A stretch of DNA of 64,000 nucleotides from Streptomyces sp. Ru62 (GCF_002920615.1 NZ_PQSU01000011.1:124001-188000), one strand, 5' to 3'; shown: positions 43,329 to 51,898, counted from the first letter of the stretch. The notes: a model not told the origin generated them from the sequence alone. Translations and numbers: made by a program.

Positions 43329-43472
43329 TCACTTGTTCGGGCAGTTGCGCTTGTCATGCCCGTGGAAGTTGCACACGCTGCACTTCCCAGCGTTGGGAGA
43401 GACGTCGCACGTCCGCTTGTCGTGCCCTCCCTCGCCGCACCAAGAGCAAGTGCGGGTCCCGCTCGCGCTCAT
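43329..43472 (-). CDS. 47-aa protein with two CCHC zinc knuckles
   Basis: ATG 43472 is preceded by CGGAGGGGAA, a strong ribosome site. The product is almost only two exact C-x2-C-x4-H-x4-C modules: CSWCGEGGHDKRTC (residues 9-22) and CSVCNFHGHDKRNC (31-44), joined by an 8-residue linker. This is the retroviral-nucleocapsid/CNBP-type zinc knuckle, which binds single-stranded nucleic acid. It sits between int and the attachment site, convergent with int. A role in the element's biology (single-stranded DNA or RNA binding) is inference. Confidence 0.75.
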   Translation of the reverse strand: MSASGTRTCSWCGEGGHDKRTCDVSPNAGKCSVCNFHGHDKRNCPNK

Positions 43473-43955
43473 TTCCCCTCCGTATTGTCCGTGGCTCACC
43501 GCCCTGGCACGGAGTCTAACGCCGCAAACCTGCTAGTTCGGCGTTTTGTCAGACTGCCGACGCTCCCGCCCTTCCCCTTCCCGAGTGGATGGTTACTGAG
43601 GTTCGAACGATCATGCGAGGTATGTGAGTTGGCAGCTGCGCGTGCATCCATCCGGCACCCGCTCCAGTTCCCCCATGGTTCTGCCTCGTCACCAACGCGT
43701 CCTTTGGTGGCCCCCAGCGCTGCCGCGTCGACGGCATCCGCGGCCTCTGCGCCCGCCAGGGCAAAGGGCTGAATGCGCTGGTGGGCCCTCGCCGTCTCCA
43801 AGCTCCACCTGCGACGATGCTCCAAGATCCCGTCCACGCCTTGTCCACAGACCCCGACATGTGGCCACTCCGAGCCGCATACAGCTGCACATACGCCAAG
43901 ACCCCGGCCTCAGCGTTTCCGCTGGTGACGGGGTCTTTGGGCACCTCATGCTGGG
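43473..43955. other. Region between the zinc-knuckle gene and tRNA-Arg
   Basis: About 480 bases without a convincing gene. The promoter of the zinc-knuckle gene must lie at its left. Arm-type integrase and Xis sites are expected here but no repeat was clear by eye. GGGGTCTTTGGGCAC near 43931 matches the left island end. Confidence 0.45.
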
Positions 43956-44027
43956 TGCCCCCGGCAGGATTCGAACCTGCGCACACGGCTCCGGAGGCCG
44001 TTGCTCTATCCCCTGAGCTACGGGGGC
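43956..44027 (-). tRNA. tRNA-Arg(CCG)
   Basis: 72 nt without encoded CCA. Acceptor GCCCCCG/CGGGGGC, D-arm GCTC-GAGC, anticodon stem ACGGC/GCCGT around CTCCGGA with anticodon CCG (Arg), T-arm GCAGG-TTCGAAT-CCTGC. All stems pair fully. The 33-bp island repeat lies within it (anticodon loop to T-arm), so the gene was regenerated on integration. Confidence 0.95.
43965..43997. repeat. Island attachment repeat (right copy, inside tRNA-Arg)
   Basis: 33 bases identical to 11772-11804. Being on the integrase side and within an intact tRNA, it is the functional boundary. The island lies on the tRNA's 3' side, as usual for tyrosine-integrase elements. Confidence 0.9.
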
Positions 44028-44192
44028 GTGTCGGGCGCTGAGCTCTCGCTTGCGGCGACGGGTAGAACATTAGCAGGTCCGGCGGGGTGATCAGGAACCC
44101 GTTTCCCCGGGGCGGGGTCGGGGGGTCCCCTGTACGGGGTGGAAGTGGGGAAAACCCGGACGCGGTGGCCGGTCCGGACCTACTCTCGACTT

Positions 44193-44870
44193 GTGCCAGG
44201 CGCTTCGGGTCGGGTGCTTGTTGTGGACGACAACAAGGTCATCCGGCAGCTGATCAGGGTCAACCTCGAACTGGAAGGGCTAGAGGTCGTGACCGCGGCC
44301 GATGGTGCCGAGTGTCTGGACGTGGTGCACGAAGTGCGGCCCGACGTCGTGACGCTCGACGTCGTCATGCCCCGGCTCGACGGGCTCCGCACCGCCGCCC
44401 GCCTCCGGGCCGATCCCCGTACGCACCACCTGCCCCTCGCCATCATCAGCGCGTGTTCGCAGTACGAGGTCGAGACCGGCCTCGATGTCGGCGTTGACGC
44501 CTTCCTCGCCAAGCCCTTCGAGCCCGCTGAGCTGGTACGGCTCGTTAAGCAGCTCATGGAGCGGCGGATCGGGCATGGGGGCCATGAGGGAATCGTGGGA
44601 TCCGGGGGGCTTGGGAGGCCCGGGAGGCCGGGGGGCTCCGGGGGAGATCGCAGCGGTGGAGGTCCCGGGGAGGGAAGCCCCGGTGAGGGAGGTCCCGGTG
44701 GCGGAGATCAGGGCGGGGGTGGTGAGGGAGAGTTCGATTGTGATGGGGGCTCTCCTGCTCATGGAACCGCTTCCGCTACCGAACCCCCCTCCGCGATACT
44801 CGACGGTCACGGCTCCCGGGACGGCGATCTCTCCGGCGGTGTGCCGGACGGGATGGCTTTCGGAGGGTAG
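44193..44870 (+). CDS. Response regulator receiver protein with Gly-rich tail
   Basis: 225 aa from GTG 44193 (VPGASGRVLVVDDNK). CheY-like receiver, residues 5-125: acidic pair DD in VVDDNK, phosphorylated Asp in VTLDVVMPRLDG, Ser at the Thr position (IISACSQ), and Lys in FLAKPFEPAEL. No DNA-binding domain follows; instead a Gly/Pro-rich tail of about 95 residues (GGLGRPGRPGGSGGDRSGG-like). Single-domain regulator, partner kinase not nearby. The tail might be partly out of frame with an ancestral end; only the receiver is certain. Confidence 0.85.
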   Translation: MPGASGRVLVVDDNKVIRQLIRVNLELEGLEVVTAADGAECLDVVHEVRPDVVTLDVVMPRLDGLRTAARLRADPRTHHLPLAIISACSQYEVETGLDVGVDAFLAKPFEPAELVRLVKQLMERRIGHGGHEGIVGSGGLGRPGRPGGSGGDRSGGGPGEGSPGEGGPGGGDQGGGGEGEFDCDGGSPAHGTASATEPPSAILDGHGSRDGDLSGGVPDGMAFGG

Positions 44871-44920
44871 GCCGGCCGGGGGGCAGGGAGGGCAACCGGC
44901 CAGGGGCAACCCGGCAGGAA

Positions 44921-45017
44921 CAACCGGCTAGCGGCAACCGGGCAGGGACCATCGGCTAGCGGCAACCGGGCAGGGGCAACCGGCTACGGACAACCGCGCA
45001 GGGGCAACCGGCTAGAC
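44921..45017. repeat. 28-bp tandem repeat
   Basis: Three 28-bp units (44921-44948, 44949-44976, 44977-45004) with a core like CGGCTAGCGGCAACCGGGCA, plus a partial fourth, directly before the ArgRS-related gene. Related fragments continue upstream to about 44890. Confidence 0.8.
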
Positions 45018-45063
45018 ATAACCGCCTCGCTTACCCACCCCCCTTCTCCCCTACGCTTGTCCC

Positions 45064-46497
45064 GTGACCCCCGTCGAGCTTTCCCGCACCGTGTTGCACG
45101 CGGTGCGTCGTGCTGTCGATGACGGGGAGCTGAGTGTGACCGTGCCCGAGCGGGCCGTGGTGACCGAGCCGGGGCCCGGGGGGTGCGGGGACTTCGCCAC
45201 CACCATCGCGCTCCAGCTCGCCCGGCCGGCCGGGCTGCCGGCGCTGCGGGTCGCCGAGATCCTGTGCGCCCGGCTCGCCGAGGCCGAGGGCGTCCGGGAC
45301 GTCGTCGTCACCGGGCCCGGGTTCCTGAACATCTGCCTCGACCAGCAGGTCGATCCCGTCGCCGGGCTGGTCCGGGAGATCCGGGAGAAGGGCACCCGGT
45401 ACGGCTACGGGGACGCCCTCGCCGGACAGGTCGTCGAGCTGCGCGTGCCGTACGAGGTGCGCGCCGAGGTCGTCGCCGACGCCGTCGCACGCCTCGTGGC
45501 CACCCAGGGCGGGCGCGCCACCATCGAGCACGGCGAGCCCGTCAACCTACGGCCCGTGCCCGCGCCGGAGGACCCCGCCCCGCTCGGGCCCGACGCCGCC
45601 CGGTGGGCCCTCCTCCACCCCGCCCCGCACGACCGGCCCCGGATCACCGCCGATCACCTGATCCAGCGGGAGAGCAATCCGCTGTTCCGCGTGCGGTACG
45701 CCCACGCCCGCATCCGTGCCCTCAGCCGCAACGCCGCCCGCCTCGGCTTCTGCGCCGAACCCGGCCCGGTCGGACTCGGCGCGCCTCCCGGTGCCGGGCC
45801 GCTCGGCATCCGTGGGCGGGGTGGTGGACGCCGTCCGGGAGTTCCCGCGGAGGCCGGCGCCGACCCCTTCGGGACCTCCGCGAGCGCCGGTGGGCGCAGC
45901 CTCCTGGGAGCCCTCGCGCACCCCGACACCGGCCTCCTCGCCACCCCCGTGAACCCCGACACCTGCCTCCCCGCTCTGGGAGCCCTCGCGCACCCCGACA
46001 CCGGCCTCCTCGCCACCCCCGTGAACCCCGACACCTGCCTCCCCGCTCTGGGAGCCCTCGCGCACCCCGACACCGGCCTCCTCGCCACCCCCGTGAACGC
46101 CGACACCTGCCTCCCCGCTCTGGGAGCCCTCGCGCACCCCGACACCGGCCCCCTCGCCACCCGCGCGAACGCCGACACCGACCTCCTCCCTCCTGAGAAC
46201 GCCGACGCGGCGTGCACCCCAGCCACTGCGCCCACCCCCACCCCCCTCCTGACCCCCCTGGCCGCCCACCCCCGCATCCTCGCCGTGGCCGCCACCCGTC
46301 GTGCCCCGGACCGGCTTGCCCGGCATCTCGTCACCGTCGCCGATGCCGTGCTGCCTCTGCTGCCTTGCGTGCTTCCCGTCGGCGAGGAGAAACCCTCGGC
46401 CGCCCACCGCGCCCGGCTGGCCCTCGCCGAAGCTGCCGGGACGGTGCTGGCCGGCGGCCTGGCCCTGCTCGGCATCGACGCACCCGAACACCTCTGA
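45064..46497 (+). CDS. DALR anticodon-binding (ArgRS-related) protein
   Basis: 477 aa, GTG/ATG region start MTPVELSRTVLHAVRRAV. N-terminal part resembles the arginyl-tRNA synthetase N-domain (GGCGDFATTIALQLARP, VTGPGFLNICLD). The C-terminal part resembles the DALR anticodon-binding domain (LLHPAPHD, FRVRYAHARIRALSRNA and final HLVTVADAVLPLLP). The catalytic Rossmann core with HIGH/KMSKS is missing, so it is not a synthetase. Between the domains lies a low-complexity insertion made of a 72-bp repeat. Conserved next to lysA in Streptomyces; function unknown. Confidence 0.8.
   Translation: MTPVELSRTVLHAVRRAVDDGELSVTVPERAVVTEPGPGGCGDFATTIALQLARPAGLPALRVAEILCARLAEAEGVRDVVVTGPGFLNICLDQQVDPVAGLVREIREKGTRYGYGDALAGQVVELRVPYEVRAEVVADAVARLVATQGGRATIEHGEPVNLRPVPAPEDPAPLGPDAARWALLHPAPHDRPRITADHLIQRESNPLFRVRYAHARIRALSRNAARLGFCAEPGPVGLGAPPGAGPLGIRGRGGGRRPGVPAEAGADPFGTSASAGGRSLLGALAHPDTGLLATPVNPDTCLPALGALAHPDTGLLATPVNPDTCLPALGALAHPDTGLLATPVNADTCLPALGALAHPDTGPLATRANADTDLLPPENADAACTPATAPTPTPLLTPLAAHPRILAVAATRRAPDRLARHLVTVADAVLPLLPCVLPVGEEKPSAAHRARLALAEAAGTVLAGGLALLGIDAPEHL
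45907..46193 (+). repeat. 72-bp in-frame tandem repeat within the DALR protein gene
   Basis: Units at 45907-45978, 45979-46050, 46051-46122 are nearly identical; a fourth (46123-46193) is diverged. Each encodes a 24-residue block starting GALAHPDTGLLATPVN and containing DTCLPAL. Since the unit is a multiple of three, copy-number change keeps the frame. Confidence 0.9.
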
Positions 46498-46550
46498 GGC
46501 CCGCGAGCAGATGCGCCCCGGAGAGAGACAGAGAGTCTGAGAGTCACGTC

Positions 46551-47942
46551 ATGAGCCGTTCCGCCCACCCCGCCGGGCCCCGCCACGCCGACGTCCTGCC
46601 CGAGGGGCACTACTCCGCGCCGCCCGCCGACCTCAACGTCCTGGACCAGAAGGTGTGGGCCCAGACCGTCACGCGCGGCGACGACGGCGTGGTCACCGTC
46701 GGCGGGATTCCGGTCAGCCGGCTCGCCGAGGAGTTCGGCACCCCCGCCTACGTCCTCGACGAGGCCGACTTCCGGTCCCGCGCGCGTGCCTGGCGTACCG
46801 CGTTCGGGCCGGACGCCGATGTCTTCTACGCCGGGAAGGCATTCCTCTCCCGGGCCGTCGTGCGGTGGCTGAACGAGGAGGGCCTCAACCTGGACGTCTG
46901 TTCCGGTGGCGAGCTGGCCACCGCGCTGTCCGCCGGGATGCCCGCCGAGCGCATCGCCTTCCACGGCAACAACAAGTCCGTCGCGGAGATCACCCGGGCC
47001 GTCGAGGCCGGTGTGGGGCGGATCGTGCTCGACTCCTTCCAGGAGATCGTGCGGGTCGCCCACGTCGCCCAGGAGCTGGGCACCCGCCAGCGCGTCCAGA
47101 TCCGGATCACCGTGGGCGTGGAGGCACACACCCACGAGTTCATCGCCACCGCCCACGAGGACCAGAAGTTCGGCATCCCGCTCGCCGGGGGGCAGGCCGC
47201 CGAGGCCGTACGGCGGGCCCTTCAGCTCGACGGGCTGGAGCTGATCGGGATCCACTCCCACATCGGGTCGCAGATCTTCGACATGTCGGGCTTCGAGGTC
47301 GCCGCCCATCGTGTCGTCGGGCTGCTGAAGGACATCCGGGACGAGCACGGGGTCGAGCTGCCGGAGATCGACCTGGGGGGCGGGCTCGGGATCGCCTACA
47401 CCAGTGACGACGATCCCCGGGAGCCGCACGAGATCGCCAAGGCGCTCTCCGAGATCGTCACGCGGGAGTGCGAGGCCGCCCGGCTGCGCACGCCCCGGAT
47501 CTCCGTCGAGCCCGGGCGCGCCATCGTCGGCCCCACCGCCTTCACGCTGTACGAGGTCGGCACGGTCAAGCCGCTCGACGGGCTGCGCACGTACGTCTCC
47601 GTCGACGGCGGCATGTCGGACAACATCCGGACCGCGCTGTACGACGCCGAGTACAGCGTCGCCCTCGTGTCCCGCGCGTCCGACGCCGAGCCGATGCTCG
47701 CCCGCGTCGTCGGCAAGCACTGCGAGAGCGGGGACATCGTGGTCAAGGACGCGTTCCTGCCCTCCGACCTGGCGCCGGGCGACCTGATCGCCGTACCGGC
47801 CACGGGCGCGTACTGCCGGTCCATGGCCAGCAACTACAACCACGTGCTGCGGCCGCCCGTCGTGGCCGTACGGGACGGCGAGGCGCGGGTGATCGTCCGC
47901 CGGGAGACGGAGGAGGACCTCCTGCGTCTCGACGTCGGGTGA
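46551..47942 (+). CDS. lysA: Diaminopimelate decarboxylase
   Basis: 463 aa from ATG 46551. Converts meso-diaminopimelate to L-lysine and CO2. PLP fold-type III enzyme: FYAGKAFLSRAV (PLP Lys, about residue 96), CSGGELATAL, HSHIGSQIFD, DLGGGLGIAY and SVEPGRAIVG (PLP phosphate contacts) and the active-site CESGDIV/TGAYCRSM segment near the C-terminus. Full length. Starts 53 bp after the DALR gene and precedes hom, in the lysine/threonine biosynthesis group. Confidence 0.96.
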   Translation: MSRSAHPAGPRHADVLPEGHYSAPPADLNVLDQKVWAQTVTRGDDGVVTVGGIPVSRLAEEFGTPAYVLDEADFRSRARAWRTAFGPDADVFYAGKAFLSRAVVRWLNEEGLNLDVCSGGELATALSAGMPAERIAFHGNNKSVAEITRAVEAGVGRIVLDSFQEIVRVAHVAQELGTRQRVQIRITVGVEAHTHEFIATAHEDQKFGIPLAGGQAAEAVRRALQLDGLELIGIHSHIGSQIFDMSGFEVAAHRVVGLLKDIRDEHGVELPEIDLGGGLGIAYTSDDDPREPHEIAKALSEIVTRECEAARLRTPRISVEPGRAIVGPTAFTLYEVGTVKPLDGLRTYVSVDGGMSDNIRTALYDAEYSVALVSRASDAEPMLARVVGKHCESGDIVVKDAFLPSDLAPGDLIAVPATGAYCRSMASNYNHVLRPPVVAVRDGEARVIVRRETEEDLLRLDVG

Positions 47943-48098
47943 CCCGGACGGCCGCCCCGTGGGAGGGGCCGGAAGATCTGCGGTCTCCCGGTCCCGTACA
48001 AATGAAATAGATGTCTCACGATCCGGACGAAGGGTAGAAACTCCCGTCCGGTGAGTGAGACTGGTCCAACCGTAGACGGTAAGAGGAAACGAGGTCGG

Positions 48099-49391
48099 AT
48101 GATGCGTACGCGTCCGCTGAAGGTGGCGCTGCTGGGCTGTGGAGTGGTCGGCTCAGAGGTGGCGCGCATCATGACGACGCACGCCGACGACCTCGCCGCG
48201 AGGATCGGGGCGCCCGTGGAGCTCGCGGGCGTCGCCGTACGGCGGCCCGCCAAGGTACGTGAGGGCATCGACCCCTCCCTCGTCACCACCGACGCCACCG
48301 CCCTCGTCAAACGCGGCGACATCGACGTCGTGGTCGAGGTCATCGGCGGGATCGAGCCCGCCCGGTCCCTGATCACCACCGCCTTCGAGCACGGCGCCTC
48401 CGTCGTCTCCGCCAACAAGGCCCTGCTCGCCCAGGACGGGACCGCCCTGCACGCCGCCGCGGAGGCGCACGGCCGCGACCTCTACTACGAGGCCGCCGTC
48501 GCCGGTGCCATCCCGCTGATCCGGCCGCTGCGCGAGTCCCTCGCCGGTGACAAGGTCAACCGCGTGCTCGGCATCGTCAACGGCACCACCAACTTCATCC
48601 TCGACAAGATGGACTCGACCGGCGCCGGGTACCAGGAGGCCCTGGACGAGGCCACCGCGCTGGGGTACGCCGAGGCCGACCCGACCGCCGACGTCGAGGG
48701 CTTCGACGCCGCCGCCAAGGCCGCCATCCTCGCCGGGATCGCCTTCCACACGCGCGTGCGCCTCGACGATGTGTACCGCGAGGGCATGACCGAGGTCACC
48801 GCCGCCGACTTCCGCTCCGCCAAGGAGATGGGCTGCACGATCAAGCTGCTCGCCATCTGTGAGCGGTCCGCGGACGGTACGGCCGTCACCGCGCGCGTGC
48901 ACCCCGCGATGATCCCGCTCAGCCACCCGCTCGCCTCGGTGCGCGGCGCGTACAACGCCGTCTTCGTGGAGAGCGACGCGGCTGGGCAGCTGATGTTCTA
49001 CGGCCCGGGCGCCGGCGGTTCGCCCACCGCCTCGGCCGTGCTCGGTGACCTGGTCGCCGTCTGCCGCAACCGGCTGAACGGCGCGACCGGGCCGGGTGAG
49101 TCGGCGTACGCCGACCTGACCGTCTCCCCGATGGGCGACGTCGTCACCCGGTACCACATCAGCCTCGACGTGGCCGACAAACCGGGCGTGCTCGCCCAGG
49201 TCGCCACCGTCTTCGCCGAGCACGGCGTGTCGATCGACACGGTTCGGCAGCAGGGCAAGGACGGCGAGGCCTCCCTCGTCGTCGTCACCCACCGGGCCTC
49301 CGACGCCTCCCTGTCCGGGACCGTCGAGGCACTGCGCAAGCTCGACACCGTGCGGGGTGTCGCCAGCATCATGCGGGTTGAAGGAGAGTAA
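48099..49391 (+). CDS. hom: Homoserine dehydrogenase
   Basis: 430 aa from ATG 48099 (MMRTRPLKVALLG); ATG 48102 is equally possible. NAD(P)H-dependent reduction of aspartate semialdehyde to homoserine. Rossmann motif ALLGCGVVGSEVARIM, SANKALLAQ, catalytic region YYEAAVAGAIPLIRPL and ILGGTTNFIL-like GIVNGTTNFILDKM. The C-terminal ACT domain (VADKPGVLAQVATVFAEHGV) suggests allosteric threonine inhibition. Six bp before thrC, so co-transcribed. Confidence 0.96.
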   Translation: MMRTRPLKVALLGCGVVGSEVARIMTTHADDLAARIGAPVELAGVAVRRPAKVREGIDPSLVTTDATALVKRGDIDVVVEVIGGIEPARSLITTAFEHGASVVSANKALLAQDGTALHAAAEAHGRDLYYEAAVAGAIPLIRPLRESLAGDKVNRVLGIVNGTTNFILDKMDSTGAGYQEALDEATALGYAEADPTADVEGFDAAAKAAILAGIAFHTRVRLDDVYREGMTEVTAADFRSAKEMGCTIKLLAICERSADGTAVTARVHPAMIPLSHPLASVRGAYNAVFVESDAAGQLMFYGPGAGGSPTASAVLGDLVAVCRNRLNGATGPGESAYADLTVSPMGDVVTRYHISLDVADKPGVLAQVATVFAEHGVSIDTVRQQGKDGEASLVVVTHRASDASLSGTVEALRKLDTVRGVASIMRVEGE

Positions 49392-49397
49392 CCAGCA

Positions 49398-50456
49398 ATG
49401 ACCCACCAGTGGCGCGGAATCATCGAGGAGTACCGGGACAGGCTGCCGGTATCCGACACCACGCCGGTCGTGACGCTCCGTGAGGGCGGCACGCCCCTCG
49501 TGCCCGCGCAGGTGCTCTCCGAGCGCACGGGCTGTGAGGTCCACCTGAAGGTGGAGGGGGCCAACCCCACCGGGTCCTTCAAGGACCGCGGTATGACCAT
49601 GGCCATCAGCAAGGCCAAGGAGGAGGGGGCGAAGGCCGTCATCTGCGCCTCCACGGGCAACACGTCCGCCTCCGCCGCCGCGTACGCCGTGCGGGCCGGG
49701 ATGGTCTCCGCCGTGCTCGTGCCGCAGGGCAAGATCGCCCTCGGCAAGATGGGCCAGGCCCTCGTGCACGGCGCGAAGATCCTCCAGGTCGACGGCAACT
49801 TCGACGACTGCCTCACCCTGGCGCGCGCACTGAGCGAGAACTACCCCGTGGCGCTGGTGAATTCGGTCAACCCCGTGCGCATCGAGGGCCAGAAGACGGC
49901 TGCCTTCGAGATCGTGGACATGCTCGGCGACGCGCCCGACATCCACGTCCTGCCGGTCGGCAACGCGGGCAACATCACGGCCTACTGGAAGGGTTACAAG
50001 GAGTACGCCGCCGACGGCATCTCCGGCAGGACCCCCCGCATGTGGGGTTTCCAGGCATCCGGCAGTGCCCCGATCGTGCGGGGCGAGGTCGTCAAGGACC
50101 CGTCGACCATCGCCACCGCCATCCGCATCGGCAACCCCGCGTCATGGAGTTACGCCCTGGCCGCGCGGGACGAGTCCGGCGGTGCCATCGACGAGGTGAC
50201 GGACCGTGAGATCCTGCGCGCCTACCGCCTGTTGGCCGCGCAGGAGGGCGTCTTCGTGGAGCCCGCCTCCGCCGCCTCCGTGGCCGGTCTGCTCAAGGCC
50301 GCCGAGCAGGGCAAGGTGGACCCGGGCCAGCGCATCGTGTGCACCGTCACCGGCAACGGCCTGAAGGACCCCGACTGGGCCGTCGCCGGCGCCCCGCAGC
50401 CGGTCACCGTCCCGGTCGACGCGGCCACCGCGGCCGAGCGCCTCGGTCTGGCCTGA
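49398..50456 (+). CDS. thrC: Threonine synthase
   Basis: 352 aa, ATG six bases after hom with GGAG in between. PLP enzyme converting O-phosphohomoserine to threonine. PLP Lys in NPTGSFKDRGMTMA (about residue 60), ICASTGNTSASAAAYA, phosphate-binding LPVGNAGNITAYWKGY, and CTVTGNGLKDP at the end. Usual length for the short actinobacterial type. Confidence 0.96.
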   Translation: MTHQWRGIIEEYRDRLPVSDTTPVVTLREGGTPLVPAQVLSERTGCEVHLKVEGANPTGSFKDRGMTMAISKAKEEGAKAVICASTGNTSASAAAYAVRAGMVSAVLVPQGKIALGKMGQALVHGAKILQVDGNFDDCLTLARALSENYPVALVNSVNPVRIEGQKTAAFEIVDMLGDAPDIHVLPVGNAGNITAYWKGYKEYAADGISGRTPRMWGFQASGSAPIVRGEVVKDPSTIATAIRIGNPASWSYALAARDESGGAIDEVTDREILRAYRLLAAQEGVFVEPASAASVAGLLKAAEQGKVDPGQRIVCTVTGNGLKDPDWAVAGAPQPVTVPVDAATAAERLGLA

Positions 50457-50501
50457 CCCGGTCTGGCGTGAGCCGGTCCAGCCTGAGCGCCGGGAGCCGG
50501 A

Positions 50502-50573
50502 GCACGGACCGAAGCCGGAATCCGGACCGGAGCCGGAGCACGGACCGAAGCCGGCATCCGGACCGGAGCCGGG
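50502..50573. repeat. 36-bp tandem duplication
   Basis: Two 36-bp units (50502-50537 and 50538-50573) rich in CCGGA steps, differing at two positions, 45 bp after thrC. Confidence 0.8.
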
Positions 50574-50624
50574 GCTCGCGCACCCGGGTGCCCGAGCCGG
50601 AGCGCGGGGGCAGCTGAGCCCCAG

Positions 50625-50734
50625 GCACCGGCGCCGGGGCTCCAGCGCACCGGCGCCGGGGTTCCAGCGCACCGGCGCCGGGGTTCCAGCGCACCGGCGC
50701 CCGGGCCCCAGCGCACCGGCGCCCGAGCCCGGGC
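50625..50734. repeat. 22-bp tandem repeat, five copies
   Basis: Units start at 50625, 50647, 50669, 50691 and 50713, each beginning GCACCGGCGCC and ending near CCAGC; copies 2 and 3 are identical. Each unit holds a GGCGCC palindrome. Together with the 36-bp repeat it fills most of the 524-bp thrC-thrB gap, which has no gene otherwise. Confidence 0.9.
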
Positions 50735-50980
50735 GTCGGCCCGAGCGCTCCGGTCCGGGGCATCCCTGTCAGGGTGCACAGGGGGCTTGCGACACGCATC
50801 GTGCGCCTCCTGTGCGCCCTATGTCGCCACAGAACCTTCCTTCGATAGGCTGTACCGAACCCCGCCCGTGGCACATGCCCTCGCACATGGGCGACGCCGC
50901 GCCGGCCGCGCGGCCTGAGGGTCTCCCGTACGTATCGAATGTCTTCGACAGTCACGCAGCTCAAGGAGAGTCAACGAGCG

Positions 50981-51898
50981 ATGGCCGGTCCAGCGTTCCG
51001 CGCCGCCGCCGTCCGGGTGCGCGTTCCCGCCACCAGCGCCAACCTCGGTCCGGGCTTCGACGCCCTGGGCCTCGCGCTGGGGCTGTACGACGACGTCGTC
51101 GTCCGGGTGGCCGACTCCGGGCTGCACATCGACATCGCGGGAGAGGGCAGCGAGACCCTGCCGCGGGACGAGAGCCACCTCCTCGTCCGCTCCCTGCGCA
51201 CCGCCTTCGACCTGCTGGGCGGGCAGCCCCGGGGCCTGGAGATCGTCTGCGCCAACCGCATCCCCCACGGCCGGGGCCTCGGCTCCTCCTCCGCCGCCAT
51301 CTGCGCCGGCATCGTCGCCGCCCGCGCGGTGACCATAGGCGGCGAGGCCCGCCTGGACGACGCGGCGCTGCTGGAGCTGGCCACCGAGATCGAGGGCCAC
51401 CCGGACAACGTGGCCGCCTGTCTGCTCGGCGGCTTCACCCTGTCCTGGATGGAGGCCGGCGCCGCCCGGGCCATCAGGATGGAGCCGCACCGTTCCATCG
51501 TTCCGGTGGTTTTCGTGCCCGGGAAGCCGGTCCTGACCGAGACCGCGCGCGGTCTGCTCCCGCGCTCCGTACCGCACGTCGACGCCGCCGCCAACGCGGG
51601 CCGCGCCGCCCTGCTCGTCGAGGCCCTGACCAGGCGCCCCGAGCTGCTGGTGCCCGCCACCGAGGACCGTCTGCACCAGGAGTACCGCGCGCCGGCCATG
51701 CCGGAGAGCGCCGCGCTGGTGGAGCGGCTGCGGGCCGACGGCATCCCGGCCGTCATCTCGGGCGCCGGGCCCACCGTCATGGCACTGGCCGACGCCGAAA
51801 GCGCCGACAAGGTCTCCCACCTCGCGGGTGAGGGATGGGCCGCCAACCGGCTGGACCTGGACGTCCAGGGAGCGAGCGTGCTGCCGCTTGCGACCTGA
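50981..51898 (+). CDS. thrB: Homoserine kinase
   Basis: 305 aa from ATG 50981 (MAGPAFRAAAVRVRVPATSA); AAGGAG is 12 bases upstream. ATG 50939 would add 14 residues. GHMP-family kinase phosphorylating homoserine for ThrC. Seen: PATSANLGPGFDALGLALG (motif 1), PHGRGLGSSSAAICAG (ATP phosphate loop) and SGAGPTVMALAD (motif 3). Unlike the hom-thrC pair, it is separated from thrC by a long repeat-filled gap and may have its own promoter. Confidence 0.95.
   Translation: MAGPAFRAAAVRVRVPATSANLGPGFDALGLALGLYDDVVVRVADSGLHIDIAGEGSETLPRDESHLLVRSLRTAFDLLGGQPRGLEIVCANRIPHGRGLGSSSAAICAGIVAARAVTIGGEARLDDAALLELATEIEGHPDNVAACLLGGFTLSWMEAGAARAIRMEPHRSIVPVVFVPGKPVLTETARGLLPRSVPHVDAAANAGRAALLVEALTRRPELLVPATEDRLHQEYRAPAMPESAALVERLRADGIPAVISGAGPTVMALADAESADKVSHLAGEGWAANRLDLDVQGASVLPLAT

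Larger units (their letters stand above)
11772..43997. mobile_element. tRNA-Arg-integrated genomic island (AICE-type ends, Dnd cargo)
   Basis: A 32.2-kb block is bounded by the 33-bp direct repeat. The right end has rep remnant, xis and int in the order of actinomycete integrative elements of the pSAM2 kind. The rest is defence or modification cargo: the dnd cluster, a large helicase/ATPase block and a DGQHR-HNH pair. No transfer (FtsK-like tra) gene is visible and rep is truncated, so self-transfer looks lost, but int and xis appear intact. Base composition varies along the island (36.9-39.6 kb is clearly less GC-rich), which suggests assembly from several sources. Confidence 0.85.

Noticed and set aside
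43549..44070. 173-codon minus-strand frame across the tRNA
   Set aside because: Covers the tRNA-Arg gene and has no domain; a chance frame.
45907..46193. CRISPR-like array
   Set aside because: Units are directly adjacent with no spacers and keep the reading frame, so it is a coding tandem repeat.
45654..47843. 729-codon minus-strand frame opposite the DALR gene and lysA
   Set aside because: Shadow of the repeat array and lysA; no recognisable domain.
50625..50734. CRISPR-like array before thrB
   Set aside because: 22-bp units abut one another without unique spacers.
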